Positions 29,201 through 37,156 of a stretch of DNA of 64,000 nucleotides are shown here, piece by piece (position 1 is the stretch's first letter; every line of letters starts with the position of its first letter). The translations under genes were made by a program, and so were the position numbers. Where the stretch lies: NCBI GenBank assembly GCA_016124895.1, contig WGMU01000022.1, positions 1 to 64,000 of the forward strand. Reading direction: 5' to 3'. The notes under the pieces are model-generated. The model made no database searches, was not told the origin of the DNA, and worked only from the letters and a program-made list of their open reading frames with translations. The DNA is from a bacterium. Lineage in GTDB: Bacteria; Planctomycetota; Planctomycetia; Planctomycetales; Planctomycetaceae.

Positions 29201-31030
29201 GATGCTGCCGGCCATTTCTCGTTCGACCATGTGCCGCCGGGCGACTATCAGCTTTCGGCGGAACTGCATGTTCGGCGGCCCGAGGGCTACTACGACACCG
29301 GATTTACCGGAGCGACTACGGTCAGTCTGGCGGCGCCACGTGACGACGTTCAGATTACGCTGACGGAGGTCAATCGCAACGCGACACCGACAATGGCGAC
29401 GCCGATCACCGGCACGCTGGCTCCTGAGTTCTCGATCGTGCCGTCGGGTCCAGATCAGCCGGTCGTTCTCTCGCAGCAGTCCGGTAAGGTCACCGCAGTC
29501 TGCTTCTGGCAGGCGACCGATGAATTCGTCACGGCGCTCAATACCACTTACCGCCAGTTTCAGCAGAACCAGGACATTGTTTTTGTGCCGGTCTTCACGC
29601 AGGGGCTGCCGATGCTGGAACTGCAGCGCACGCGGCTGGCCGCTCAGCCCGAGTTCCCCGTCTTCGCGAGCGAGGAAATCTACGCGCCGCCGCTGGCCGA
29701 TCTGTTTTCGGGAGCCGCCAGCAGATCGCTGTGCTACGTGATTGGTCGCGACGGCCGGTTCACCAGCGAGCCAGTGGCGCCGACGCAGCTCGCGGCGGCG
29801 ATCGAGCAGGCACTGGCAGCGTCACTCGACGGGAAGCTTTCGATTGATCAGACCGCCGTGCTGGACATCAACCTGACCAGCGACGGATTGGAACGCGGGA
29901 TTCCAGGAGCAAAGCTCAAGTTGCGAGCGATTGGTGCGGATGGCGAAACCGTTCGCGCAGACCAGTACAGCCTGGCGGGCACGCCGCGCCGGATTCACTG
30001 GCGGTATCCGACGCTGGGCGAGGGCGGGAAGCTCGAAGTCGAACTGAGCGGCCAGGGAATCAAGCCGCAGACGCAGTCAATCAGCAATTCGAAGAAGTCA
30101 CAGTCGCTGTCGCTGGAGAACGCGAGTCCGCGGCGCATCACCGGGACCGTCGTCAACCTTGCGACGAAGCAGCCAGAGCCGGACGTCATCATTCTGTTCC
30201 TCGACTGGCAGGGACAGGCATTTTCCGGAAAGTCAGACGCCGACGGAAAGCTCGACGTGCCGAGTTATCCGGGCACGTTCTACGTGACCGTGTCGCAGGA
30301 CGCCCGCTTCGCCGTGACGACGTCGCCGCTGCAGTCCGTCACAGTGGGAGAGTCCTCGGAGCCAGCCCCGATCGAAATCAAGGTGGCTCCGGCTGCGACC
30401 GTCATCGGCCGCGTGCTCGACGCTGCCGGCAAGCCAGTCTCCGGGGCGATGGTCATGCTGCAACTCGGTGGAGTGGTGAGCGCTGACGAAGAAGGGCGGT
30501 TTGAGCTGCGCGGTATCCCGTCGGTCGGGACGACACAGCTCTGGGCGTCGACTGCGAGGCAGGAGTACGGCTCAATTCGCGTGACCGACCCGGCACCCGA
30601 AGATGAAGTCACGATCCGCATCGGACAGGGTCTCAATGACCAGACAGAGTCACGGCCTGCACTGACGATCGGTCAGGCAATTCCGTCACTCGAAGTCACA
30701 ACGCTCGACGGCACGGCGACAAACTGGCAGGCGGCCGGTGATTCCGAGCGGCTGGTCGTCATCGGAGCACTGTGGCATCCGGCCACAAAGAGACTGATCG
30801 AGAAAGCACGAAGCTGGTGCAAAGAAAACGGGAAGCCGCTGCAGGTGCTCAGCCTCGACTGGAGTCTCGAACAGGCAAGCCGCGAAAGTGAGTCGCTGGA
30901 GCTTTCGGGGGAGACCGTCTTTGCCGGGCCTGGCACGTTGAAACTGAAAGACCACTGGTCATTGGCGTCAGAGCGGCTGGCTGTCCTGGTGGCCAAAGAC
31001 GGCACAGCCGTGTCGCAGCCGCTGGAGTGA
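26258..31030 (+). CDS. Giant exported carboxypeptidase-regulatory-like protein with two degenerate redoxin domains
   Basis: About 1590 residues from ATG 26258, which has GCGAGG upstream; ATG 26243 is an alternative. A signal peptide is followed by a PA14/galactose-binding-like segment (WNVFLDGWQLLGPFPK; RLAIGYDDQFVAWLNGKEV). Several carboxypeptidase-regulatory-like beta domains follow, each with the pattern V-x-G-x-V ... G-x-P-(I/V)-x-G-A-x-(V/I) ... T-D-x-x-G-R-F. Near 29410-29830 is a thioredoxin-like domain (APEFSIVPSG ... VTAVCFWQATDEFVT) and near 30670-31010 a second (GQAIPSLEVTTLDG ... VVIGALWHPATKRL); both lack CxxC, so redox catalysis is unlikely. The protein probably binds or displays something at the cell surface. 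It lies 78 bases after the DUF1583 pair and may share their transcript. Confidence 0.82.
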   Translation: MRRALILQAVLVLSAGWSSACAAGDRDSNDRVRPFEWNVFLDGWQLLGPFPKVEADPEGLATPFVKDESELRAGRVVFFDRKLFTWAPYKLSMINFRNGLKAQNAAGNNKVAYAWTQFSSPVAQNARLAIGYDDQFVAWLNGKEVSRGMDNMWASLDQQITEVELQAGTNTLLLKVANGAQGWEGLARLLPAEPAAPLLEFQMQPASNAYRLPVVEVELLDAGQKAIALHRCSGSRDASSFNSACYRLFANAPPTEPAFARFRVVEPGFSAAETTLPWQRLQTGQPTIPLMADQPVELALVDAKTRQPIEGATIWRGKDRETPVSDREGRISLPEFSPVIDRCYAVAPGFVATTVDLKWPRRGVQRVELSAGGRSVVGTVVSTSGEPIAGATITSGVSGGYSPTVVTDEAGRFELHSLPEDRTQIYPVIEAAGFVAKGRFGVDVSQPETTVRWELVPGATITGRIVNRESDKPVGGVTITTGDDRFGSNNPKATAKSKADGTYELIGVSPGETLIHAFSDDFAPTMQRVTATVGVPVKLDFTIAEGRPVSGVIRDKDGNPVPDVRLITDTWNGARMFDREARTDSEGRFVLAHMPDSAAEVHVLKRGFISQRDLMVTGGDTVELTLLPTIVHTISVRDAAKGQIVPDLQIAKGYLWQGNSDWSWQSNEWETTRYYDKLKGEMRIEISEQTSTYETAYRFRAAGFAEVIVNLPRDLSEGKSFDVRLRPAEVFEGRIVDASTGQPLEGVIVAAVSREDRLRADQYSNFQTPWQYIEQNRSTAVTSTTDADGLFRLPALGRSAEGAGLVLLSKDGGFHFVEGDLFVAADDAKAAMLELPMPESASLSGRLTIAGEPVAGAHVRIQWQGHGGAAQNDWNRSFGVGGQVTTDADGRFSFARLGPGIYQLNRVFPIPLGEGSTMTAYLDAENVTLLPGQDVVHDLVRPAGLKLSGIAKTSDGEPVSGCVVYVAKNGGRNERLDAAIADAAGHFSFDHVPPGDYQLSAELHVRRPEGYYDTGFTGATTVSLAAPRDDVQITLTEVNRNATPTMATPITGTLAPEFSIVPSGPDQPVVLSQQSGKVTAVCFWQATDEFVTALNTTYRQFQQNQDIVFVPVFTQGLPMLELQRTRLAAQPEFPVFASEEIYAPPLADLFSGAASRSLCYVIGRDGRFTSEPVAPTQLAAAIEQALAASLDGKLSIDQTAVLDINLTSDGLERGIPGAKLKLRAIGADGETVRADQYSLAGTPRRIHWRYPTLGEGGKLEVELSGQGIKPQTQSISNSKKSQSLSLENASPRRITGTVVNLATKQPEPDVIILFLDWQGQAFSGKSDADGKLDVPSYPGTFYVTVSQDARFAVTTSPLQSVTVGESSEPAPIEIKVAPAATVIGRVLDAAGKPVSGAMVMLQLGGVVSADEEGRFELRGIPSVGTTQLWASTARQEYGSIRVTDPAPEDEVTIRIGQGLNDQTESRPALTIGQAIPSLEVTTLDGTATNWQAAGDSERLVVIGALWHPATKRLIEKARSWCKENGKPLQVLSLDWSLEQASRESESLELSGETVFAGPGTLKLKDHWSLASERLAVLVAKDGTAVSQPLE

Positions 31031-31402
31031 ATCGCAGTCTCTGACCGGCCAGCGTTGAGCCGCAGCACAGCCCGAGCACTTGTGTCGAGTGCGGCAGGCA
31101 CGGAACGACTCACTTTTGAGCTGCGTCCCCTTTTCTGTCTTTTCTGTCTTCCTTTTCTGTCTTCAGTCCTCTGTGTGGTCGTCACCGAAACGACGCAGAA
31201 GGCAGGATAGCGTTGAGCGGTCCGGCAGTCAGTTGCCGACGCGAACTGGCCTGCATTGAGACCGCGCGCGGACTTCGTCAACCTGCACAGCTTCGGTCCG
31301 ACCGGACGGTTCGCGCCGTTTCATTCATTTGTGGCGATTGACTGGCGACGACCTTCCGGATCATCAGCGTTGCGGTTTTCGCTGGCCCTTCCCGAGAAAA
31401 AC
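31031..31402. other. Intergenic stretch with a short pyrimidine tandem repeat
   Basis: About 370 bases between the giant exported protein and the permease, if the permease starts at ATG 31403. It holds a pyrimidine-rich run at 31129-31163 in which TTTTCTGTCTT recurs three times. An open frame from TTG 31256 joins the permease but looks non-coding. A promoter for the downstream genes probably lies here; I could not pick a convincing -35/-10 pair. Confidence 0.5.
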
Positions 31403-32755
31403 ATGAGCGGAAAAGCGGTCAGGCACTGGCTGGCGAATAATGCGTCGATTGTTGTCCTCGTTGCCTTGTGCGCGTACTACAGCGCGGCGACGTGGGAAGA
31501 GTATCACCCGTCGGATGCCTCGGCTGGCCGGGCGCTGGCTCGACGGATTCTCGGCGAATCGGACGGTCGGGCGTCGGTTCTGATTGTCGCTCCGGCCTCG
31601 CGCGATGCAGCGGCGTTTACGGACGCGATTGCTGACGAACTGAGTGCCGGCGGAGCGTCGGTTGCCGGGACACTGCATATCACCGAGCCGATTGAAGCGA
31701 CGCGCGAACTGCGACGTCTCTCGGAGAGTGGTGCCAGGCTGACGGCGATCGCGACGAATCAGCGAGCTTCCCAATGGGGACCTCTGCAGCCGGATCGTAT
31801 CGCTGAGAAGTTTCCGACGCTCGGGACGCCGGAGCTGTACGTGCCGGCGAGCTACCACTGGTCACGATTTCTGACGCGCGACAACCTGCTGAACGTGCTG
31901 GCGAACAACGCCGACGTCGCCATCATCGCGATCGGAATGACGATGGTGATTATCACCGCCGGGATTGATCTGTCCGTCGGCAGCATTCTCGCAATTGCGG
32001 CGGTCATCACCGCGGTCTGCGGCCGCAGGCTGGCGAGTGGCGCGTCTGCCGGGACATTCGACGTGGCTGTCGCGGCGGCACTGGCGCTCGGACTGTGTGC
32101 GCTCAGCGGTCTGTTCAACGGTGTGATGGTGACGAAGTTCCGCGTGCCGGCGTTCATCGTGACGCTCAGCATGATGATGATCGCGCGCGGGGCGGCGTTG
32201 AAACTGGCCGTCGCAAACACGGAGGCAGGAACTCCGGAAACGGTCCGGTTGACGTCGTCGCAGTTTGACTGGATCGGCAACGGGTACGTCGCCGGCATTC
32301 CAAATCCGGTGATTCTGATGGCCGTGCTGTTTGCGGTCGCTCACGTTCTGATGACCCGGACGGCACTGGGGCGGTACATCTACGCGGTTGGAGGCAACCC
32401 CGAAGCGGCTCGGCTGTCGGGCGTCCCGGTGACCGCCGTTCTGCTGTTTGTGTATGCGGCCTGTGGTGCGCTCGCCGGTCTGGCGGGAGTGCTCGACGCG
32501 TCGCGTTTTGGCGGTGGCCGGCCAAACGCGGGCGAGCTTTACGAGTTGCGAGTGATCGCGGCGGTCGTTGTTGGTGGAACGAGCCTCGCTGGCGGGGAAG
32601 GGCGGATTCTCGGGACGCTGACCGGAGCGCTGATCATCGCCGTCATCGCCAACGGTCTGAACATGGCTGGCGTGCAGAGTTACGACCGGATGATCGTCTT
32701 CGGCGTTCTGATTCTGGTTGCTGTGCTGTTCGACCAGGTGAAGCGGAAGATGTGA
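31403..32755 (+). CDS. RbsC-type ABC transporter permease with an N-terminal insertion
   Basis: A 450-residue polytopic protein of the ribose/branched-chain permease family (BPD_transp_2). The diagnostic stretch is GMTMVIITAGIDLSVGSILAIAAV, followed by FNGVMVTKFRVPAFIVTLSMMMIARG, GRYIYAVGGNPEAARLSGV and VVVGGTSLAGGEGRILGTLTGALI. Residues about 14-29 form the first helix. An unusual soluble segment of roughly 120 residues (about 36-155) then separates it from the core and reads like a Rossmann-type beta-alpha unit (ASVLIVAPASRDAAAFTDAIADEL). ATG 31403 was chosen over TTG 31256 because the upstream part is not membrane- or signal-like. No ATPase or binding-protein gene is adjacent, so the transport system is incomplete here and the substrate cannot be named. 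Confidence 0.85.
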   Translation: MSGKAVRHWLANNASIVVLVALCAYYSAATWEEYHPSDASAGRALARRILGESDGRASVLIVAPASRDAAAFTDAIADELSAGGASVAGTLHITEPIEATRELRRLSESGARLTAIATNQRASQWGPLQPDRIAEKFPTLGTPELYVPASYHWSRFLTRDNLLNVLANNADVAIIAIGMTMVIITAGIDLSVGSILAIAAVITAVCGRRLASGASAGTFDVAVAAALALGLCALSGLFNGVMVTKFRVPAFIVTLSMMMIARGAALKLAVANTEAGTPETVRLTSSQFDWIGNGYVAGIPNPVILMAVLFAVAHVLMTRTALGRYIYAVGGNPEAARLSGVPVTAVLLFVYAACGALAGLAGVLDASRFGGGRPNAGELYELRVIAAVVVGGTSLAGGEGRILGTLTGALIIAVIANGLNMAGVQSYDRMIVFGVLILVAVLFDQVKRKM

Positions 32756-32855
32756 GTGCGGAGTGTTCCGTTTTCCGCGTTCAGTTTTCAGCCGGCCGGG
32801 TGGCGGTCAATCTGCGGCAGAGACGATAGCGACGTGACTGATCCGGGGAATCGTA

Positions 32856-34172
32856 ATGCCTGAAATGCAGAGTGGCCGAGTTGATCGGCAGCCGAACTCC
32901 GGGCTGTTCTGCATCTGGGCAATTGCCGCGGCGTTCTGTACGTACTTCTGCATGTACGCGTTCCGCAAGCCGTTTACAGCGGGTGAATACGGCGGCATCA
33001 CGCTGGGCGGAATCGACTACAAAACGGTCCTCGTCGTCGCGCAGGTGCTTGGCTACACGGTGTCGAAGTTTATCGGCATCAAAGTCGTGTCGGAGATCAG
33101 TCCCGGCCGCCGCGGGATCGCAATTGCCGGACTGATCGGCAGCGCGGAAGTCGCGCTGGTTGTGTTTGCTGTGGTTCCGGCACCGTGGAACTTCGCGGCG
33201 CTCTTCTTTAACGGGTTGCCGCTGGGCATGGTCTTTGGCCTGGTGCTGTCGTACCTCGAAGGGCGGCGACTGACCGAAGCGCTGTCTGCCGGGCTGTGCG
33301 CGAGTTTCATTCTGTCGTCCGGCGTTGTGAAGTCGGTCGGCCGGTCACTCGTTCTGGATTATCACGTCAACGAATACTGGATGCCGGCGCTGACGGGGCT
33401 GATCTTTGCGCCGCCGCTCGCTCTGTCAATCTGGATGCTGACACGGATTCCACCGCCAGACGCGGTCGACGTCGAGCATCGCGCTGAGCGGAAGCCGTTG
33501 ACACGGATCGATCGCTGGGCGTTCTTTATGAAGTATTCGGTCGGCCTGTCGCTATTGCTGGGGATCTATATTGTTCTGACGGTGCTGCGGAGCGTGCGTG
33601 ATGATTTCGCCGTCGAGATCTGGACCAGTCTCGGCGTGTCGAAACAGCCGGAAGTCTTTGCTCAGACCGAGATGCTCGTCATGTTCGCCGTGACGGCTCT
33701 GAACGCAGCGGCGATTCTGATTGCCCGCAACCGGACGGCCTTTCTGACGGCACTCGTTCTGGTCGGCAGCGGCTTCGCGCTCGTCGCGCTGGCCTCGCTG
33801 CTGCAGTCAAGCGGCGTGCTGGGACCATTCGCGTTTATGGTGCTTTCGGGAATCGGGCTGTACGTCCCCTACGTCGCCTTTCACACGACCGTTTTCGAGC
33901 GGCTGATTGCGGCGACACGCGACAAAGCGAACCTCGGCTTTCTGATGTACCTCGCCGATTCGACGGGCTATCTGGGCTATGTCGCGGTGATGCTCGCCTC
34001 GACGTACGGGCTCAAGCGGCTGGACATGCTCGACTTTTTCCACACGCTCGCGTACGTCGTGGCGGCAAGTTCGATCGTGGCAGTCACAGTCGCCCTGCTG
34101 TGGTTCAGGCGGAAGATCCCGAGCAGTCACGCCGTATCGCCGGTCGTCGCTCCAGAGGGAGCCACACCATGA
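32856..34172 (+). CDS. DUF5690 family MFS-type transporter
   Basis: A 438-residue membrane protein with about 12 hydrophobic segments, starting WAIAAAFCTYFCMYAFRKPFTAGEY, the typical N-terminus of DUF5690 proteins, which resemble the major facilitator superfamily (compare the YAFRKPF motif of glycerol-3-phosphate-type antiporters). It ends at TGA 34172, overlapping the ATG of the alcohol dehydrogenase gene by four bases (ATGA 34169-34172). That coupling places it in the phosphonate cluster, and an organophosphonate importer is the natural guess. The guess rests on context and the weak resemblance to organophosphate antiporters, not on a seen substrate site. Confidence 0.88.
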   Translation: MPEMQSGRVDRQPNSGLFCIWAIAAAFCTYFCMYAFRKPFTAGEYGGITLGGIDYKTVLVVAQVLGYTVSKFIGIKVVSEISPGRRGIAIAGLIGSAEVALVVFAVVPAPWNFAALFFNGLPLGMVFGLVLSYLEGRRLTEALSAGLCASFILSSGVVKSVGRSLVLDYHVNEYWMPALTGLIFAPPLALSIWMLTRIPPPDAVDVEHRAERKPLTRIDRWAFFMKYSVGLSLLLGIYIVLTVLRSVRDDFAVEIWTSLGVSKQPEVFAQTEMLVMFAVTALNAAAILIARNRTAFLTALVLVGSGFALVALASLLQSSGVLGPFAFMVLSGIGLYVPYVAFHTTVFERLIAATRDKANLGFLMYLADSTGYLGYVAVMLASTYGLKRLDMLDFFHTLAYVVAASSIVAVTVALLWFRRKIPSSHAVSPVVAPEGATP

Positions 34173-35254
34173 CAGCTTCAACCAGTCGCGCCGTGGTGTT
34201 TCGTGTCGCCGGGCAGCCGCTGCAGTTGGAAGAGTTTCCGCTGCCGGAACTCAAGCCGCGCGAAGCGCTCGTCCGTGTCGACTTCTGCACGCTCTGCGGC
34301 AGCGATCTGCACTCGATGCTCGGTCATCGCCGAGTGCCGACGCCATCGGTGCTCGGGCACGAAATCGTTGGCTGCGTTGCCTCGGTCTCCACCGAGCAGA
34401 CGCCGGCCGATGTGACCGGAAGAACGCTGGCCGTTGGCGATCGCGTTGTCTGGTCCGTCGCTGCCTGCTGCGGCGAGTGCGATCGCTGCCGCCGCGGGCT
34501 GACGCAGAAGTGCCGACAACTCTTCAAGTACGGGCACGAATCGACTGATTCCCGATCGCCACTGAGTGGTGGGCTGGCTGAGTTCTGTCTGCTTGTTCCT
34601 GGCACCGCCGTCGTGACGCTCGATGAAACGTTGAGCGATCGCGAGGTCTGTCCGGTCAGTTGCGCGACAGCGACGGTCGCAGAAACCCTGCGAGGCTGTG
34701 GCGAACTCGATGGCCGCTCGGTGTTGATCTTCGGAGCGGGGATGCTCGGCCTGACCGCCGCGGCAATGTCGCGCTGGCTGGGAGCGAGTCGAGTCATTAT
34801 TTGCGATCTCGCCGCCGAACGGCTCGCCAGGGTTCGAGATTTCGGAGCAAGCGAAACGATACTGTGGTCCGACCTTGAATCTCAGCCGACGACAGGCGCC
34901 AGTCTCGACGTGGACTTCGCGCTTGAGATGTCCGGTTCGAGCGACGCAGCCGCTGCAGGACTTCAGCACCTGGCGACTGGCGGTGAGCTGGTGCTCGTGG
35001 GAGCGGTCTCGCCGACGCCTGCGGTACCGATCGAACCAGAGCAGATCGTGCGGCGCTTGCTGAGAATTCGCGGCGTCCACAACTACACGCCGCAATCACT
35101 GCAGCAGGCCGTGAGATTCTTGACCGAAACACATCACGAGTTTCCGTTTTCCGACCTGATTGAGCAGACGTTTCCACTGAGCCGGATCAACGAAGCGATT
35201 GCCTGCGCCGTCGAGTCGCGTGCGTGCCGTATCGGAATTGATCCGCGAAAATGA
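34169..35254 (+). CDS. Zinc-dependent alcohol dehydrogenase, phosphonate-cluster type
   Basis: A 361-residue medium-chain dehydrogenase. ATG 34169 has AGAGGGAG upstream and overlaps the transporter stop. The catalytic zinc site is CGSD at residues 43-46 with GHE at 63-65; the structural zinc site is C101, C104, C107 and C115 (C-x2-C-x2-C-x7-C). The nucleotide-binding fold begins VLIFGAGMLGLTAAAM near 184-200. Its best family match from memory is the phosphonate-catabolism-associated alcohol dehydrogenase model (TIGR03366), which fits the neighbours. The substrate is unknown; oxidation of a hydroxyphosphonate or hydroxyalkyl intermediate would fit. All zinc ligands are present, so it should be active. 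Confidence 0.87.
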   Translation: MTASTSRAVVFRVAGQPLQLEEFPLPELKPREALVRVDFCTLCGSDLHSMLGHRRVPTPSVLGHEIVGCVASVSTEQTPADVTGRTLAVGDRVVWSVAACCGECDRCRRGLTQKCRQLFKYGHESTDSRSPLSGGLAEFCLLVPGTAVVTLDETLSDREVCPVSCATATVAETLRGCGELDGRSVLIFGAGMLGLTAAAMSRWLGASRVIICDLAAERLARVRDFGASETILWSDLESQPTTGASLDVDFALEMSGSSDAAAAGLQHLATGGELVLVGAVSPTPAVPIEPEQIVRRLLRIRGVHNYTPQSLQQAVRFLTETHHEFPFSDLIEQTFPLSRINEAIACAVESRACRIGIDPRK

Positions 35255-35270
35255 GAGCTGGAGCCCAGCC

Positions 35271-35837
35271 ATGTCGACGATTGACGAAATCCAGAAACTC
35301 TTCGACGAACGGGGCGACTCGCAGTACGGCTTTGAAGCGGTTTCGCAGCGGGAGCACGCGTTGCAGGCGGCGGCTCTGGCGGAGCACGACGGCGCATCGC
35401 CGGCGTTGATCACAGCGGCGCTGCTGCACGATGTCGGGCACCTGCTGCACAATCTGCCGGACGATGCGACCGAAAAGGGCATCGACGATCAGCATGAGGA
35501 ACTTGGGCAACGCTGGCTGGAGCGATATTTTGGTCGCGATGTCTGGGAGCCGGTGCTGCTGCATGTAGCAGCGAAACGGTATCTCTGCCAGATCGAGCCG
35601 GACTACGAAGCGACGCTCAGCAGGCCATCGCGGCAGAGTCTCGCGCTGCAGGGCGGTGTGATGTCGGTCGAGGATGCTTCCGAGTTTGTGGCGCACAAAT
35701 TCGCCGACGACGCCGTTCGACTTCGCCGCTGGGACGACGCGGCTAAGGCTGCCGGACTCGAAACGCCGTCGATCGAGCACTTCCTGCAGTTCGTGGCAGC
35801 TTGCTGTCTCGACAGAACGGAGGCGGATTGTGAGTAG
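35271..35837 (+). CDS. phnZ: PhnZ-type HD-domain di-iron phosphonate oxygenase
   Basis: A 188-residue HD-domain protein. PhnZ cleaves the C-P bond of 2-amino-1-hydroxyethylphosphonate to glycine and phosphate with a mixed-valence di-iron centre. From the sequence I place Y19, E22, H29, H53, D54, H57 and H75 at the same spacing as PhnZ Y24, E27, H34, H58, D59, H62 and H80 (PhnZ numbers recalled, not looked up). H98 and K102 match H104/K108 after a one-residue shift. The SRPSRQSLALQGG segment and the RRWDD segment near 152-156 fit the substrate loop and last Asp ligand. The Tyr/Glu pair separates PhnZ-like oxygenases from ordinary HD hydrolases. No phnY hydroxylase is adjacent, so the hydroxylated substrate may be imported or made elsewhere. 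Start ATG 35271, 16 bases after the dehydrogenase. Confidence 0.86.
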   Translation: MSTIDEIQKLFDERGDSQYGFEAVSQREHALQAAALAEHDGASPALITAALLHDVGHLLHNLPDDATEKGIDDQHEELGQRWLERYFGRDVWEPVLLHVAAKRYLCQIEPDYEATLSRPSRQSLALQGGVMSVEDASEFVAHKFADDAVRLRRWDDAAKAAGLETPSIEHFLQFVAACCLDRTEADCE

Positions 35838-36984
35838 TTCGACCCACGAAGAATCGTTTGACGTGGCTGTCGTTGGAGCCGGGATCGTCGGCCTCGCGCA
35901 CGCCTGGATGGCGGCACGGCGCGGGCTGCGGGTTGTCGTCTTCGAACGGTCGCCTCGCGCGATCGGCGCCTCAATTCGGAACTTCGGGATGATCTGGCCG
36001 ATTGGCCAGCCAGCCGGCGAACCATTTCTGGTCGCACTGCGGTCGCGCGCGTTCTGGCTCGAACTGGCCGAGGCTGCCGGACTGTGGCTCAATCCCTGTG
36101 GCTCGATTCATCTCGCACGGCACGCTGACGAACTGGCCGTTCTCGACGAGTTCTGCTCAGTCAGCGCGGCAGGCGATTACTCCGTCCGGATGCTGACGCG
36201 AGATGAAGTGCTGCAGCGGGCGCCGGCTGCGAATCCGGACGGACTGCTTGGCGGGATGTGGAGCGAGACGGAACTGTGCGTCAATTCGCGCGATGTTATC
36301 GCCCGGCTGTCGTGCTGGCTGAGCGAGATGTTTGGTGTTGAGTTTCGATTCGGTTCGCTCGTCACCTCTGTTGAGCCGGGCGGAGTGACGACATCGGCAG
36401 GACAAAGCGTCGTCTGCGAGCGAACAGTGATTTGCAGTGGCAGCGATCTGCAGACACTGTTCCCGTCCGTACTCGCCGAGTCCGGGCTTAAGCTCTGCAA
36501 GCTGCAGATGATGAAAACCGGCCCGCAGCCGGACGACTGGCGCATTGGTCCACATCTGGCCGGAGGACTGACGTTGCGGCACTACCTGGCGTTTGCCGGT
36601 TGCCCGTCACACGCCGCCCTGAGGCAACGGTTCGTCGTCGAGAAGCCTGAACTCGACCGCTTCGGCATTCACGTCATGGCGTCGCAGAACAATTCCGGCG
36701 AAGTCATCCTCGGCGACTCGCATGAGTATGACGATGAAATGACACCATTCGATTCGAGCGAGATCGAGTCACTGATGCTCCGCGAACTGCGCGAGCTGAT
36801 CGTCCTGCGCGACTGGCAGATCGTCGAACGCTGGCACGGTGTCTATGCCAAACATCCCGAACGGCTGATCCTCGAGGCTGAACCTCAACCCGGCGTCCAC
36901 ATCGCTGTCGGCCCTGGCGGTGCCGGCATGACACTGTCATTCGGCCTGGCGGATCGACACTGGACACGCTGGCTCGGAGAGTAA
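35830..36984 (+). CDS. FAD-dependent amine oxidoreductase, phosphonate-associated (TIGR03364-like)
   Basis: A 384-residue DAO-family flavoprotein. The start is GTG 35830, preceded by GGAGGCGG at 35819-35826 and overlapping the phnZ stop by eight bases; longer in-frame readings run back into phnZ. The FAD-binding motif is VAVVGAGIVGLAHAWMAARRGLRVVVFER at the N-terminus, followed by GASIRNFGMIWPIGQPAGEP, a pattern I associate with the phosphonate-cluster oxidoreductase family TIGR03364. Members have been reported to oxidise aminoethylphosphonate or its N-methyl derivative to phosphonoacetaldehyde, which would feed PhnX downstream; that substrate is from memory and context. The C-terminal VGPGGAGMTLSFGLADRH closes the dinucleotide fold. 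Confidence 0.85.
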   Translation: MSSSTHEESFDVAVVGAGIVGLAHAWMAARRGLRVVVFERSPRAIGASIRNFGMIWPIGQPAGEPFLVALRSRAFWLELAEAAGLWLNPCGSIHLARHADELAVLDEFCSVSAAGDYSVRMLTRDEVLQRAPAANPDGLLGGMWSETELCVNSRDVIARLSCWLSEMFGVEFRFGSLVTSVEPGGVTTSAGQSVVCERTVICSGSDLQTLFPSVLAESGLKLCKLQMMKTGPQPDDWRIGPHLAGGLTLRHYLAFAGCPSHAALRQRFVVEKPELDRFGIHVMASQNNSGEVILGDSHEYDDEMTPFDSSEIESLMLRELRELIVLRDWQIVERWHGVYAKHPERLILEAEPQPGVHIAVGPGGAGMTLSFGLADRHWTRWLGE

Positions 36985-37014
36985 ACAGCAATCGTCTATC
37001 AAACTGAATTGCGG

Positions 37015-37073
37015 CGTGCCACTGGATTTGCCAGGGAATCTCGCGGCTCGGGCACTGGCAGAGCCAGTGGCAC
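37015..37073. repeat. Palindromic REP-like element
   Basis: GTGCCACTGG at 37015-37024 is the reverse complement of CCAGTGGCAC at 37064-37073, and inside the second copy CACTGGC-AGA-GCCAGTG (37053-37069) forms a perfect seven-base stem with a three-base loop. The element lies in the 172-base gap between the FAD oxidoreductase and phnX. It resembles short palindromic repeats dispersed in planctomycete intergenic DNA; only one copy is visible in this window. Confidence 0.6.
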
Positions 37074-37156
37074 ACAATTCAGGAACATTCTCATTCCGAC
37101 ACTCTGCGTGGGCACGGGAAGAGTCTCCTGATTTCTTCAACAGGAAACACCTCACG

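Noticed and set aside
31256-31402. N-terminal extension of the permease from TTG 31256
   Set aside because: The 49 added residues have no signal or membrane character, and ATG 31403 gives a typical permease N-terminus.
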